This document shows positions 24,245 to 34,177 of a stretch of 64,000 bases of DNA, piece after piece. A program made the position numbers and the translations under genes. Positions within the stretch are counted from its first letter, which is position 1, and each line of letters starts with the position of its first letter. This stretch comes from Thermomonas fusca DSM 15424 (GTDB lineage Bacteria > Pseudomonadota > Gammaproteobacteria > Xanthomonadales > Xanthomonadaceae), in NCBI RefSeq assembly GCF_000423885.1, contig NZ_AUIV01000013.1:1-64000 (forward strand), in the 5' to 3' direction. A model generated the notes under the pieces. It did not search any database. It had not been told where the DNA came from and saw only the letters and a program-made list of their open reading frames with translations.

Positions 24245-25515
24245 CCGACCGGCTGGAGGTCGAACTGTTCGGGCAACCGGTTGGCGTGCTGGCGGTTTCA
24301 GGGCCGCTGCGCAGTCCGGAGGATTGGGCGTTTGCCTACAGCCCTGCCTATGTCGAATCCGGGCCGCCCGCGCTGTCGGTGAGCATGCCGGTGCGCGCCG
24401 CGCCCTGGACTGGCGCCGTGGTGCGCAACTGGTTCTGCAACCTGCTGCCGGAGGGCGCGGTGCGGCAAGCCATCGCCGGGCGCCTGCGCCTGGCGCTTGA
24501 TGACGATTTCGGTTTGCTGGCGGCGATCGGCGGTGAGTGTGCGGGCGCCGTCAGCTTGCGGGTGCCCGGATTGACGGCTTCGGAGCGCGTGGAAGCGCCG
24601 CAGGACGCAGGTGAAACGGATCTGGAAACCCTGTTGTATCTGCAGGGCGATGACGCTGGCGAAGGCAGCTGGGCGCTGGCCGGAACGCCGCTGCGATTGT
24701 CGCTGGCTGGGGCACAGGACAAGCTGGCGGTTGTGGCCGAGGCCGATGGGCGCTTGCGTCTGCCGCGCGCGAATGAGCCCAGCACCCATATTCTCAAGCC
24801 GGACAGCCGCCGCTTCCGCGGGCTGCGCGATGCCGAGGCGCTGGGACTGGCGCTGGCGCGCAAGGTGGGCCTGGATGCGGCGAACGGCCGTCTGGTGGAT
24901 GTACTGGGCCGGCCGGCGCTGCTGATCGAACGCTATGACCGCGCGCGCGCGCCGGGGGGTGAAGTGCAACGGCTCCATCAGGAGGATTTCTGTCAGGCGC
25001 TCGGCTACCCGGAACGCATGAAGTACGAGGGCCATGGCGGGCCGGGACTGGCGGCGTGTTCCGCATTGATCCGAAGGCTGGCGCTTGGGCCCGCGGCGGT
25101 GCAGGGCCTGCTGGACTGGGTGGTGTTCAATGCGCTGCTTGGCAATGCCGACGCGCACGCCAAGAATCTGGCGCTGCTGTGCGGCCGCGACGGTCGGCGT
25201 CGGCTGGCGCCCCTGTACGACCTGGTGCCGACGGTCTACCTGCCCACTTCGTTGGTGGAGCGTGCGCCGGCCATGCGCATCGGCCGTGCGGCGCGCATCG
25301 ACGGCATCGGCCCGGACGACTGGGCCGTGTTCGCGGAGGACGCGGGGTATCGCAAGGCCTTCGTGCTTGAGCGGGTGCGCTGGATGTCCAGCCGGATGCT
25401 GGCATTGCTGCCCGCGGTGGCTGCCGGCATCGTGAACCAGGGGGGCGATGGGGAGCGCGTGCAGCGTATCGAAACAGCAATTGCCGACAACATCGGCAGC
25501 GTGGGGTTGCACTGA
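24241..25515 (+). CDS. hipA: HipA-family kinase toxin (first copy)
   Basis: A 424-aa Ser/Thr-kinase-fold protein. Motifs are VRNWFCNLLPEGAVR, the loop LSLAGAQDKLAV (with the family's regulatory Ser), HILKPDS, LHQEDFCQALGYP, catalytic GNADAHAKN at about residue 301 and the metal-binding LAPLYDLVPT. HipA enzymes phosphorylate aminoacyl-tRNA synthetases. All key residues are present. It is coupled to the HipB-like gene and ends 6 bases from the second, convergent hipA. Confidence 0.9.
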   Translation: MTDRLEVELFGQPVGVLAVSGPLRSPEDWAFAYSPAYVESGPPALSVSMPVRAAPWTGAVVRNWFCNLLPEGAVRQAIAGRLRLALDDDFGLLAAIGGECAGAVSLRVPGLTASERVEAPQDAGETDLETLLYLQGDDAGEGSWALAGTPLRLSLAGAQDKLAVVAEADGRLRLPRANEPSTHILKPDSRRFRGLRDAEALGLALARKVGLDAANGRLVDVLGRPALLIERYDRARAPGGEVQRLHQEDFCQALGYPERMKYEGHGGPGLAACSALIRRLALGPAAVQGLLDWVVFNALLGNADAHAKNLALLCGRDGRRRLAPLYDLVPTVYLPTSLVERAPAMRIGRAARIDGIGPDDWAVFAEDAGYRKAFVLERVRWMSSRMLALLPAVAAGIVNQGGDGERVQRIETAIADNIGSVGLH

Positions 25516-25521
25516 CGGGTT

Positions 25522-26805
25522 CTACCGCAACCGGATCAGCAACCTGCCCACATCATCGCGATCCGCAGCGGGCAATCCGGCCGCTTGCGCGAACCCGGGC
25601 CAGCGCGCGATGGCCGCGTCCACCTGGTCCATCAGCGTGGACGGGTTGCGGATGCTGAAGCGCGCGGCGACTTCGCGCAGGTCGTTGGCGTTGATGTCGT
25701 CGAACTTGCCGGCCACGCTCATCAAGTGGTGCTGCGTCCATTCGCCGGCGGGATTGTAGGCGTGGGTCACGTCGTAGGCGGGCGCGAGTTCCCAAGCCCC
25801 GCCTTCGCGCAGCAGGAAGGCGAAGTTCTTGGTGTGGTCGTCATGGTTCTTGCCGGCAACGTTGAAGGCCATGCGCAGGAACAGCTGCTCCATGTCACGC
25901 CCTCGCAGGCCCAGACCGTGGGCGGTGATGAACAGGGATTCGTAGGCGTGGGTGCGGCGCTGCTTGTGGCTCATGTGCTGCAGCGCGGCCAGCGTCTGCA
26001 TGTGGATCTTGCGGTTGCCGTCGCGGTCGAACCGGCGCGTCATGAAGTGGGCGCGGCCGTTCTCCTCCAGCAGCCGGCACGCGCTCATGGTGATGCCGGC
26101 GGCGGTGGCCATCAGGTGGTAGGCGTATTCGCGCCGGCCGTAGCACTGGCTCTGGCCCAGTTCCTGGTCCGCGCCCATCCCGTCGAACTTCAACAGCCAG
26201 TGCTCGAAGCCCGGCGCCGCGTCGAACTGTCCGCTGCGCAGCTCACCGATGGCGGGGTTCCACGCCACCACCGCCTTGGCGCGGGCACCACCGGCGGAGG
26301 TTCCCACGCGGATGATGCTGGCCAGCGCCGCCTGCGCCTCCGGGTCGCCGGCAAGGCCGCCGTGGACCGCCTTGCGCGCCACCTCCACCAGGGCCTTCAT
26401 CTCGATCGGGGCTGCGGTCTCCGTGTTGCCGCCGCGGGTGGGGCGGAACTCCAGCGCGCCCATCCCGCGCCGGCCCATGTAGGCCAGCCGGTCCAGCGCG
26501 GTCACTTCCTCCGGCCGGATGCCGTGGCTGGCCATCCAGCCGTTGATCAGCTGGTTGCCGAAATCGTCGGGCAATGCGTCGGCAAGCAGGCCGGGCAGGC
26601 GATGGAAGGCATCGGGATCCAGCGCGGGAAAGGCGAAGCGGCCCTCGGCCCGATCCAGCGGCATCATGAAAGGCGAAAGCGCGATGCCCGTGCGGCGCCA
26701 GCTGTCCGCGTACTCGAACACGTACGCGCCCAGCCTGGGATCCTGCGCCACGGCGCCGACCCGCTTGCCCCATATCCGCACCTCGATGACGTCGACGTGT
26801 TTCAT
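25522..26805 (-). CDS. HipA-family kinase toxin (second copy)
   Basis: A 427-aa HipA-like protein, clearly different in sequence from the first copy. It has LPGLLADALPDDFGNQLINGW at the N-terminal domain, TSAGGARAKAVV in place of the SLAGAQDK loop, HWLLKFDG, FMTRRFDRDG, the catalytic GKNHDDHTKNFAF (Asn at about 320) and LAPAYDVTHA. It belongs to the larger HipA branch with a GARAK loop. Its own XRE gene is 6 bases upstream. The two hipA genes meet tail to tail. Confidence 0.88.
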   Translation of the reverse strand: MKHVDVIEVRIWGKRVGAVAQDPRLGAYVFEYADSWRRTGIALSPFMMPLDRAEGRFAFPALDPDAFHRLPGLLADALPDDFGNQLINGWMASHGIRPEEVTALDRLAYMGRRGMGALEFRPTRGGNTETAAPIEMKALVEVARKAVHGGLAGDPEAQAALASIIRVGTSAGGARAKAVVAWNPAIGELRSGQFDAAPGFEHWLLKFDGMGADQELGQSQCYGRREYAYHLMATAAGITMSACRLLEENGRAHFMTRRFDRDGNRKIHMQTLAALQHMSHKQRRTHAYESLFITAHGLGLRGRDMEQLFLRMAFNVAGKNHDDHTKNFAFLLREGGAWELAPAYDVTHAYNPAGEWTQHHLMSVAGKFDDINANDLREVAARFSIRNPSTLMDQVDAAIARWPGFAQAAGLPAADRDDVGRLLIRLR

Positions 26806-26811
26806 GCGCGA

Positions 26812-27111
26812 TCAGTGGCGGGTGCCGCGTTTGCGCGCGCGGTTGCCGGCGAGCAGGGCCATCGGGCTGATCGTGGGTTGCGGCGCCAGCGCGTCCAGGC
26901 TGGTCAGCGCGCCGAGGGCCTTGAGCACGCGGATCACGGTGATCAGAGATGAGCCTTCGCCAGCTTCCAGCCCGCGCAGTGCCCGCGGCGAGACGCCAGC
27001 CCGGCTGGCCAGCCCGGCCTGGGTCAGGCGCTGGCCCAGCCGCAACTGCCGCAGCCGCTGGCCCAGATCCGTTTGGATCTCTTCCGGGGTTTGGAAGGAT
27101 GGAGTAGCCAT
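26812..27111 (-). CDS. HipB-like XRE antitoxin (second pair)
   Basis: A 99-aa protein with EIQTDLGQRLRQLRLGQRLT, a helix-turn-helix AGLASRAGVSPRALRGLEAG and the IRVLKALGAL stretch typical of XRE regulators paired with HipA. ATG 27111 was taken as start; the upstream 25 codons look non-coding. The basic C-terminus (GNRARKRGTRH) is unusual. The first gene of the minus-strand pair. Confidence 0.82.
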   Translation of the reverse strand: MATPSFQTPEEIQTDLGQRLRQLRLGQRLTQAGLASRAGVSPRALRGLEAGEGSSLITVIRVLKALGALTSLDALAPQPTISPMALLAGNRARKRGTRH

Positions 27112-27181
27112 GGGGCGGATTCCTGCCTCTACGCGGCCGTGGCCATCGTTGAGGGCAGGATAACGCCAAAAAATTGAAGTG

Positions 27182-27251
27182 TCCAATAAGGGCGGAATTC
27201 TGCCTACAAATTGGATTAATGAGGATAAGAGGCGAAAATGTGCCTCTTATC
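27182..27251 (-). promoter_or_regulatory. palindromic operators of the second hipBA pair
   Basis: GATAAGAGGC (27224-27233) and GCCTCTTATC (27242-27251) form a perfect 10-bp inverted repeat with an 8-base spacer. A second, imperfect palindrome centred on GAATTC has outer arms TCCAAT (27182-27187) and ATTGGA (27210-27215). Both are upstream of the HipB-like start in A+T-rich DNA. E. coli HipB sites also use 8-base spacing, but the arm sequence differs. Confidence 0.55.
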
Positions 27252-27382
27252 TGGATCGTCTTTGCGTGCCTTTTCGGCCAGTCGGGTCGGTCCCGGCTGC
27301 CCGTGGAGGCCACGCCATGCGGGTGGCACCGCACGGGGGAGGGAATCGCGGCGTGCGCCGCGATCCCTGTGCCCCAGACCCG

Positions 27383-29062
27383 TCAGCCCGCCTTGACCGG
27401 CTCGCGCAGTTCCTTGCGCAGGATCTTGCCGACGTTGCTCTTGGGCAGTTCGTTGCGGAACTCGACCAGCTTCGGACGCTTGTAGCCGGTCAGGTTCTCG
27501 TGGCAGAACGCCTTCACCTGCTCGGCGGTGAGCGCGGGGTCCTTCTTGACGATGAACACCTTCACCGTCTCGCCGGAGTGTTCGTCCGGCACGCCGATGG
27601 CGGCGACTTCCAGCACGCCCGGCATCATCGCAATCACGTCTTCCACTTCGTTCGGATACACGTTGAAACCGGACACCAGGATCATGTCTTTCTTGCGGTC
27701 GACGATGTAGAAGTAGCCCTGCGCGTCCATCTTCGCCATGTCGCCGGTGTGCAGCCAGCCCTCGGCATCCATGACCTTGGCGGTTTCCTCGGGGCGCTGC
27801 CAGTAGCCCTTCATCACCTGCGGGCCCTTCACGCACAGCTCGCCGATCTCGCCCATCGGCAGGATGCTGCCGTCCTCGCCCTTGATGCAGACGTCGGTGG
27901 ACGGCACCGGCAGGCCGATGGAACCGTTGTACTCGCGCAGGTCCAGCGGGTTGATGCACACCGCCGGCGCGGTTTCGGTGAGGCCGTAGGCTTCGGCCAG
28001 GGTCACACCGGTGACCTGTTTCCACTTTTCCGCCACGGCGCGCTGGACCGCCATGCCGCCGCCCAGGGTGAGGTGCAGGCGCGAGAAATCCACCTCATCG
28101 AAACCGGGCGTGTGCAGCAGGCCGTTGAACAGGGTGTTGACGCCGGTGATGGCGGTGAAGCCGGAACTTTTCAGCTCCTTGACGAAGCCGGGCATGTCGC
28201 GCGGGTTGGTGATCAGCAGGTTGGCTGCGCCGAACTTCATGAACACCAGGCTGTTCGCGGTCAGCGCGAAGATGTGGTACAGCGGCAGCGCGGTGACGAT
28301 CTTCTCCTCGCCCGGCTTGATGTTGGTGCCCACCCACGCCGCGGCCTGCTGCATGTTGGCCACCATGTTGCGATGGGTCAGCATGGCGCCCTTGGAGACG
28401 CCGGTGGTGCCGCCGGTGTATTGCAGGAAGGCCAGGTCTTCCGGTGCGTTCTTGATCTGCGGCAGCTGGTGCATGCGGCCCAGGGTGAGGACGTCGCGGA
28501 AGCGCACCGCACCCGGGATGGCGTAGTCCGGCACCATCTTCTTCACGTGCTTGAGCACGAAGTTGACGATGCTGCCCTTGGGGAAGCCCAGCATGTCGCC
28601 GAGGCCGGTGGTGATGGCGCGCACGCCCGGTACCTGGGCCAGCACTTCCTGCGCCACCTTGCCGAAGTTGTCCAGCACCACCAGTACGCTGGCGCCGGAG
28701 TCCACCATCTGGTGCTTGAGCTCGCGCGCGGTGTACATCGGGTTGGTGTTGACCACGGTCAGACCGGCGCGCAGCACGCCGAACAGGGCGATCGGATATT
28801 GCAGGCAGTTGGGCATCATGATCGCCACCCGATCGCCCTTCTTCAGCTTCAGCTCGCCCAGCAGGTAGCCGGCGAAGTCGCGGCTCAGGCGGTCCAACTC
28901 GGCGTAGGTGATCGCCTTGCCCATGTTGATGAAGGCGGTGTTGTCGCGATACTTCTGCAGCGCCGTTTCGAACACGTCGTTGATCGACGCGAACTCGTTC
29001 ATGTCGATTTCGGCAGGCACGCCGGCCGGGTAATGGGCCAGCCAAGGACGGTCGAAACTCAT
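27383..29062 (-). CDS. fadD: long-chain fatty acid-CoA ligase
   Basis: A 559-aa AMP-forming ligase, close in length to E. coli FadD. It has the P-loop LQYTGGTTGVSKGAML, the adenylate motif EAYGLTETAP, GWLHTGDMAKMD and YFYIVDRKKDMILVSGFNVY, plus the late lysine region VGKILRKELRE. It activates long-chain fatty acids at the inner membrane for beta-oxidation. Start 29062 has an AGGGGAG ribosome site. A GC-rich hairpin at 27345-27364 lies just past the stop without a T-run. Confidence 0.93.
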   Translation of the reverse strand: MSFDRPWLAHYPAGVPAEIDMNEFASINDVFETALQKYRDNTAFINMGKAITYAELDRLSRDFAGYLLGELKLKKGDRVAIMMPNCLQYPIALFGVLRAGLTVVNTNPMYTARELKHQMVDSGASVLVVLDNFGKVAQEVLAQVPGVRAITTGLGDMLGFPKGSIVNFVLKHVKKMVPDYAIPGAVRFRDVLTLGRMHQLPQIKNAPEDLAFLQYTGGTTGVSKGAMLTHRNMVANMQQAAAWVGTNIKPGEEKIVTALPLYHIFALTANSLVFMKFGAANLLITNPRDMPGFVKELKSSGFTAITGVNTLFNGLLHTPGFDEVDFSRLHLTLGGGMAVQRAVAEKWKQVTGVTLAEAYGLTETAPAVCINPLDLREYNGSIGLPVPSTDVCIKGEDGSILPMGEIGELCVKGPQVMKGYWQRPEETAKVMDAEGWLHTGDMAKMDAQGYFYIVDRKKDMILVSGFNVYPNEVEDVIAMMPGVLEVAAIGVPDEHSGETVKVFIVKKDPALTAEQVKAFCHENLTGYKRPKLVEFRNELPKSNVGKILRKELREPVKAG

Positions 29063-29182
29063 GCACTGCTCCCCTGCGAGTGTGATCCGCCATCGGATGC
29101 GGCGGCGTATGGATTTGCGTTCGATTTGAGCATAGCCTCCCATGCCTGACAAGGCGATGCCCACGGGCAAGGGGCTGCTGCA

Positions 29183-29647
29183 GTGCGGCATCCGGTGAAT
29201 TTCCTGCAAACGATGGGAAGGCGCTTCGGCGTGTTCGCGCTGCTGCTGGCGCTGTTCTTGACCGGTTGCAACAAGCCGGCGCCGGAGCAGGCGGTGCGCG
29301 CGCAGCTGCAGGCGCTGCAAGCCGCCATCGATGCGCGCGATGCCGCTGCCGTGGAGGCGCTACTGGCCGATGATTTCATCGGCAACGACGGGTTGGATCG
29401 ACGCGGCGCCAAGCGGTTGGCGGCAGGAATCTTCCTGCGTTACCGCGATGTCGGGGCGAAGCTGGGCCCGGTTGCAGTGGAATTGCGTGGCGACGCCGAT
29501 GCGGTGGCCCGCTTCAACCTGCTGGCCACCGGCGGCGTTGGCGGCTTGCTGCCGGAACGCGGGCAGGCATATCGCGTGGAAACCGGCTGGCGCTATGTCG
29601 ACGGCGAATGGAAATTGCGCAGCGCCGGCTGGAAGGCGGCGCTGTAG
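29183..29647 (+). CDS. putative lipoprotein, NTF2-like fold
   Basis: A 154-aa protein. The signal sequence RRFGVFALLLALFLTGC ends in a lipobox with Cys29. The rest (QAAIDARDAAAVEALLADDF, IGNDGLDRRGA, ...VDGEWKLRSAGWKAAL) has the spacing of SnoaL/NTF2-like proteins. GTG 29183 has AAGGGG 8 bases upstream; ATG 29213 would give a shorter but still valid signal. It stands alone between two minus-strand genes. Function unknown. Confidence 0.7.
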   Translation: MRHPVNFLQTMGRRFGVFALLLALFLTGCNKPAPEQAVRAQLQALQAAIDARDAAAVEALLADDFIGNDGLDRRGAKRLAAGIFLRYRDVGAKLGPVAVELRGDADAVARFNLLATGGVGGLLPERGQAYRVETGWRYVDGEWKLRSAGWKAAL

Positions 29648-29660
29648 GCCGCCGCCTTCC
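29631..29660. terminator. hairpin between convergent lipoprotein gene and acnA
   Basis: GGAAGGCGGCG (29631-29641) pairs with CGCCGCCTTCC (29650-29660), an 11-bp stem with an 8-base loop spanning the lipoprotein stop codon. It lies between convergent genes and could serve both, but there is no T-run on either side. Confidence 0.4.
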
Positions 29661-29678
29661 GCTACCGGTCGATGGCGC

Positions 29679-32435
<2,757 letters not shown>

Positions 32436-32485
32436 GGACGTGCTCCCGGAAATGCGTGGCGGCGTCCGCGTGCATCCGGACGCTG

Positions 32486-32507
32486 AAAAAAAGCGGGGGG
32501 TCCCCGC
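32486..32507 (-). terminator. terminator-like hairpin in the acnA leader
   Basis: Read on the minus strand, GCGGGG-ACC-CCCCGC (32507-32493) is followed by seven T (32492-32486), the form of an intrinsic terminator. It ends 50 bases before the acnA ATG. No minus-strand gene lies upstream, so it could attenuate acnA or block antisense transcription. Confidence 0.6.
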
Positions 32508-32560
32508 GACATCTTGCGGTTCCAATGTTAAGCCGGATTGAAAAGGGGCGAGGTTCGGTG

Positions 32561-33385
32561 ATGAAACCCACGCGGGCAATCCACTTCAAGACCGGCCCAC
32601 GTGCCGGCGCAATGCTGGCGGTGTTGCTGGCAGCGCCACCCACGCACGCCGCGGGCGGGCAGGGCAGCAGCGTGTGGCCGTGGGCACTCTTGCTGTTCGC
32701 GCTGTCGGGGGCCGGGGCCGCGTGGGTCTGGGGCCTGCGTGAGCGCCGTGAGCGCGAGCGCCTGCAGGGGCAGCTGGACGAATACGCCACCAGCATGCGC
32801 CAGCAGGGCGAACAGCTGCAGGCGGCGCGGCGGGAACGCGAAGGACTGGTCGAGCGCCTGCAGCAGCAGGCGGTGGAGTTCGGCCGCCAGGCCCATGAGG
32901 ACGGCCTGACCGGGCTGCCCAACGGGCGCGCCTTCGACGAGGGCTTTGCCCATCATTTCGCCCGCTCCAAGCGCCATGGGCAGGCGCTGAGCCTGATGCT
33001 GCTGGACCTCGACCACATCCGCCAGATCAACGACAACTGGTCGCATGCGATCGGCGATGAGGTGCTGGCCGAGGCCGCGCGGCTGCTGCGCTCGGTCTGC
33101 CGCACCTCCGACCTGCCGGCGCGGCTGGGCGGCGATGCCTTCGCGGTGATCCTCACCGATACCGACATGGAAGGCGCCAAGCGCTTCAGCCAACGCCTGC
33201 ACGCCGCCTTCGCCAGCTGCAGGAGTTGGCATACCGCCGCGGCCGGCCCGAACTACGTCAGCTTCAGCGCCGGCCTGGTGCAGCTGGGCGAGGACGACAT
33301 GGCTCCGGCGCAGCTGCGCCAGCGCGCCGACCGGGCGCTGTACCTGGCCAAGCACGCCGGCGGCGCCCGCACCAGCCTGGGCTGA
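32561..33385 (+). CDS. membrane GGDEF-domain protein with degenerate GGDAF site
   Basis: A 274-aa protein: a signal-like segment to about residue 30, a membrane helix (SSVWPWALLLFALSGAGAAW), a coiled coil of about 50 residues, then a GGDEF domain from DGLTGLPNGRAF. The signature reads GGDAF (Ala at about residue 193) where active diguanylate cyclases have GG[D/E]EF. NDNWSH replaces NDxxGH. It is therefore probably catalytically weak or dead and may act as a sensor or scaffold. ATG 32561 follows a GGGGCGAGG stretch. It is divergent from acnA. Confidence 0.85.
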   Translation: MKPTRAIHFKTGPRAGAMLAVLLAAPPTHAAGGQGSSVWPWALLLFALSGAGAAWVWGLRERRERERLQGQLDEYATSMRQQGEQLQAARREREGLVERLQQQAVEFGRQAHEDGLTGLPNGRAFDEGFAHHFARSKRHGQALSLMLLDLDHIRQINDNWSHAIGDEVLAEAARLLRSVCRTSDLPARLGGDAFAVILTDTDMEGAKRFSQRLHAAFASCRSWHTAAAGPNYVSFSAGLVQLGEDDMAPAQLRQRADRALYLAKHAGGARTSLG

Positions 33386-33480
33386 ATTCGCGCGGGGCAG
33401 GGCGGTTTCGTGGCGGCCGGCAGATCGAGCAGGTGACCGTATGGCGTGAGGCGCCGGCCGGGCTTCCGCTTGCCGGGCGG

Positions 33481-33515
33481 TTTAGAGTATGCATCGAAAA
33501 GTATGTATAATTCGG
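33481..33515 (+). promoter_or_regulatory. promoter region of the VapBC-like pair
   Basis: A perfect -10 TATAAT is at 33506-33511. AGTATGCAT and AGTATGTAT form a direct repeat 14 bases apart just before it and may be antitoxin half-sites. No good -35 is visible at 17 bases. Confidence 0.5.
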
Positions 33516-33540
33516 GCCTACCCAAAGCGCAGGGCTGCCC

Positions 33541-33741
33541 ATGGAAGCCACCGTCGCGGAGCGCGGCCAGATCACCCTGCCGAAGGCGGTGCGTGATGCC
33601 CTGGGGCTGACCAAGGGCAGCGTGCTCAAGGTCGAACTGGACGGCGGCCGCATCGTCCTGAGCAAGCATGTCGACGACGCCATTTCGCGGGTGCGCGGCA
33701 AATTCGCGCTGGACGCCGGCGGCAAGGGCAAGCCCGCGTGA
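33541..33741 (+). CDS. vapB: AbrB/MazE-type antitoxin, VapB-like
   Basis: A 66-aa swapped-hairpin DNA-binding protein: ATVAERGQITLPKAVRDALG, then GSVLKVELDGGRIVLSK. The C-terminal part (DDAISRVRGKFALDAGGKG) is the toxin-binding tail. The stop overlaps the GTG of the PIN gene. Confidence 0.88.
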   Translation: MEATVAERGQITLPKAVRDALGLTKGSVLKVELDGGRIVLSKHVDDAISRVRGKFALDAGGKGKPA

Positions 33742-34136
33742 TCGCCGTCGACGCGCCGGTGCTGGTCGAGCTGCTGGCCGACGGCGTCCATGCCGACGCC
33801 GTGGAGACGACCCTGCGCCAAGCGCTGGGCGCCGGCCGGGTGGTGGTCAGCGACGCTGCATTGGCGCAGCTGTCCGCCGCGCTGCGCAACGGCGCCGACG
33901 CACTGGCTGCGCTGGAGGAAATGGGCATCCATTACAGCGCGGTGGAATCCAAGTCGGCGCTGCGCGCCGGCGAGATGCAGCGCCGCCAGCGCCAGCGCGG
34001 CGGCGAACCGCGCCCGATTTCCGACTTCCTGGTCGGTGCCCACGCGCTGCTGCAGTGCGATGCGCTGATCACCTTCGACGCCGAGTTCCATCGCGATTAC
34101 TTCAAGGGCCTGAAGTTGATCGTCCCCCGGGACTGA
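33738..34136 (+). CDS. vapC: PIN-domain protein, VapC-like
   Basis: A 132-aa PIN domain. It opens IAVDAPVLVELL with the first acid Asp5, and has PISDFLVGAHALLQCDALIT with FDAEF for the later acids. The helix that usually carries the second acid (LAELAAAL type) reads DAALAQLSAALR, with Gln. GTG 33738 is coupled to the antitoxin stop. RNase activity is expected from the family, but the missing acid makes it uncertain. Confidence 0.82.
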   Translation: MIAVDAPVLVELLADGVHADAVETTLRQALGAGRVVVSDAALAQLSAALRNGADALAALEEMGIHYSAVESKSALRAGEMQRRQRQRGGEPRPISDFLVGAHALLQCDALITFDAEFHRDYFKGLKLIVPRD

Positions 34137-34177
34137 CGGCCCTCTCCACACGTAACACCTGCCAAGGAAACCCCCAC

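Noticed and set aside
25585..26952. 455-codon plus-strand frame opposite the second hipBA pair
   Set aside because: Low-complexity translation without known motifs; the minus strand carries clear HipA and HipB.
27341..27367. GC-rich hairpin just past the fadD stop as a terminator
   Set aside because: Stem is good (ATCGCGGCG/CGCCGCGAT) but no T-run follows on the minus strand, so only noted under fadD.
27179..29149. 656-codon plus-strand frame opposite fadD
   Set aside because: His/Val-rich shadow of fadD; no start signal and no domain.
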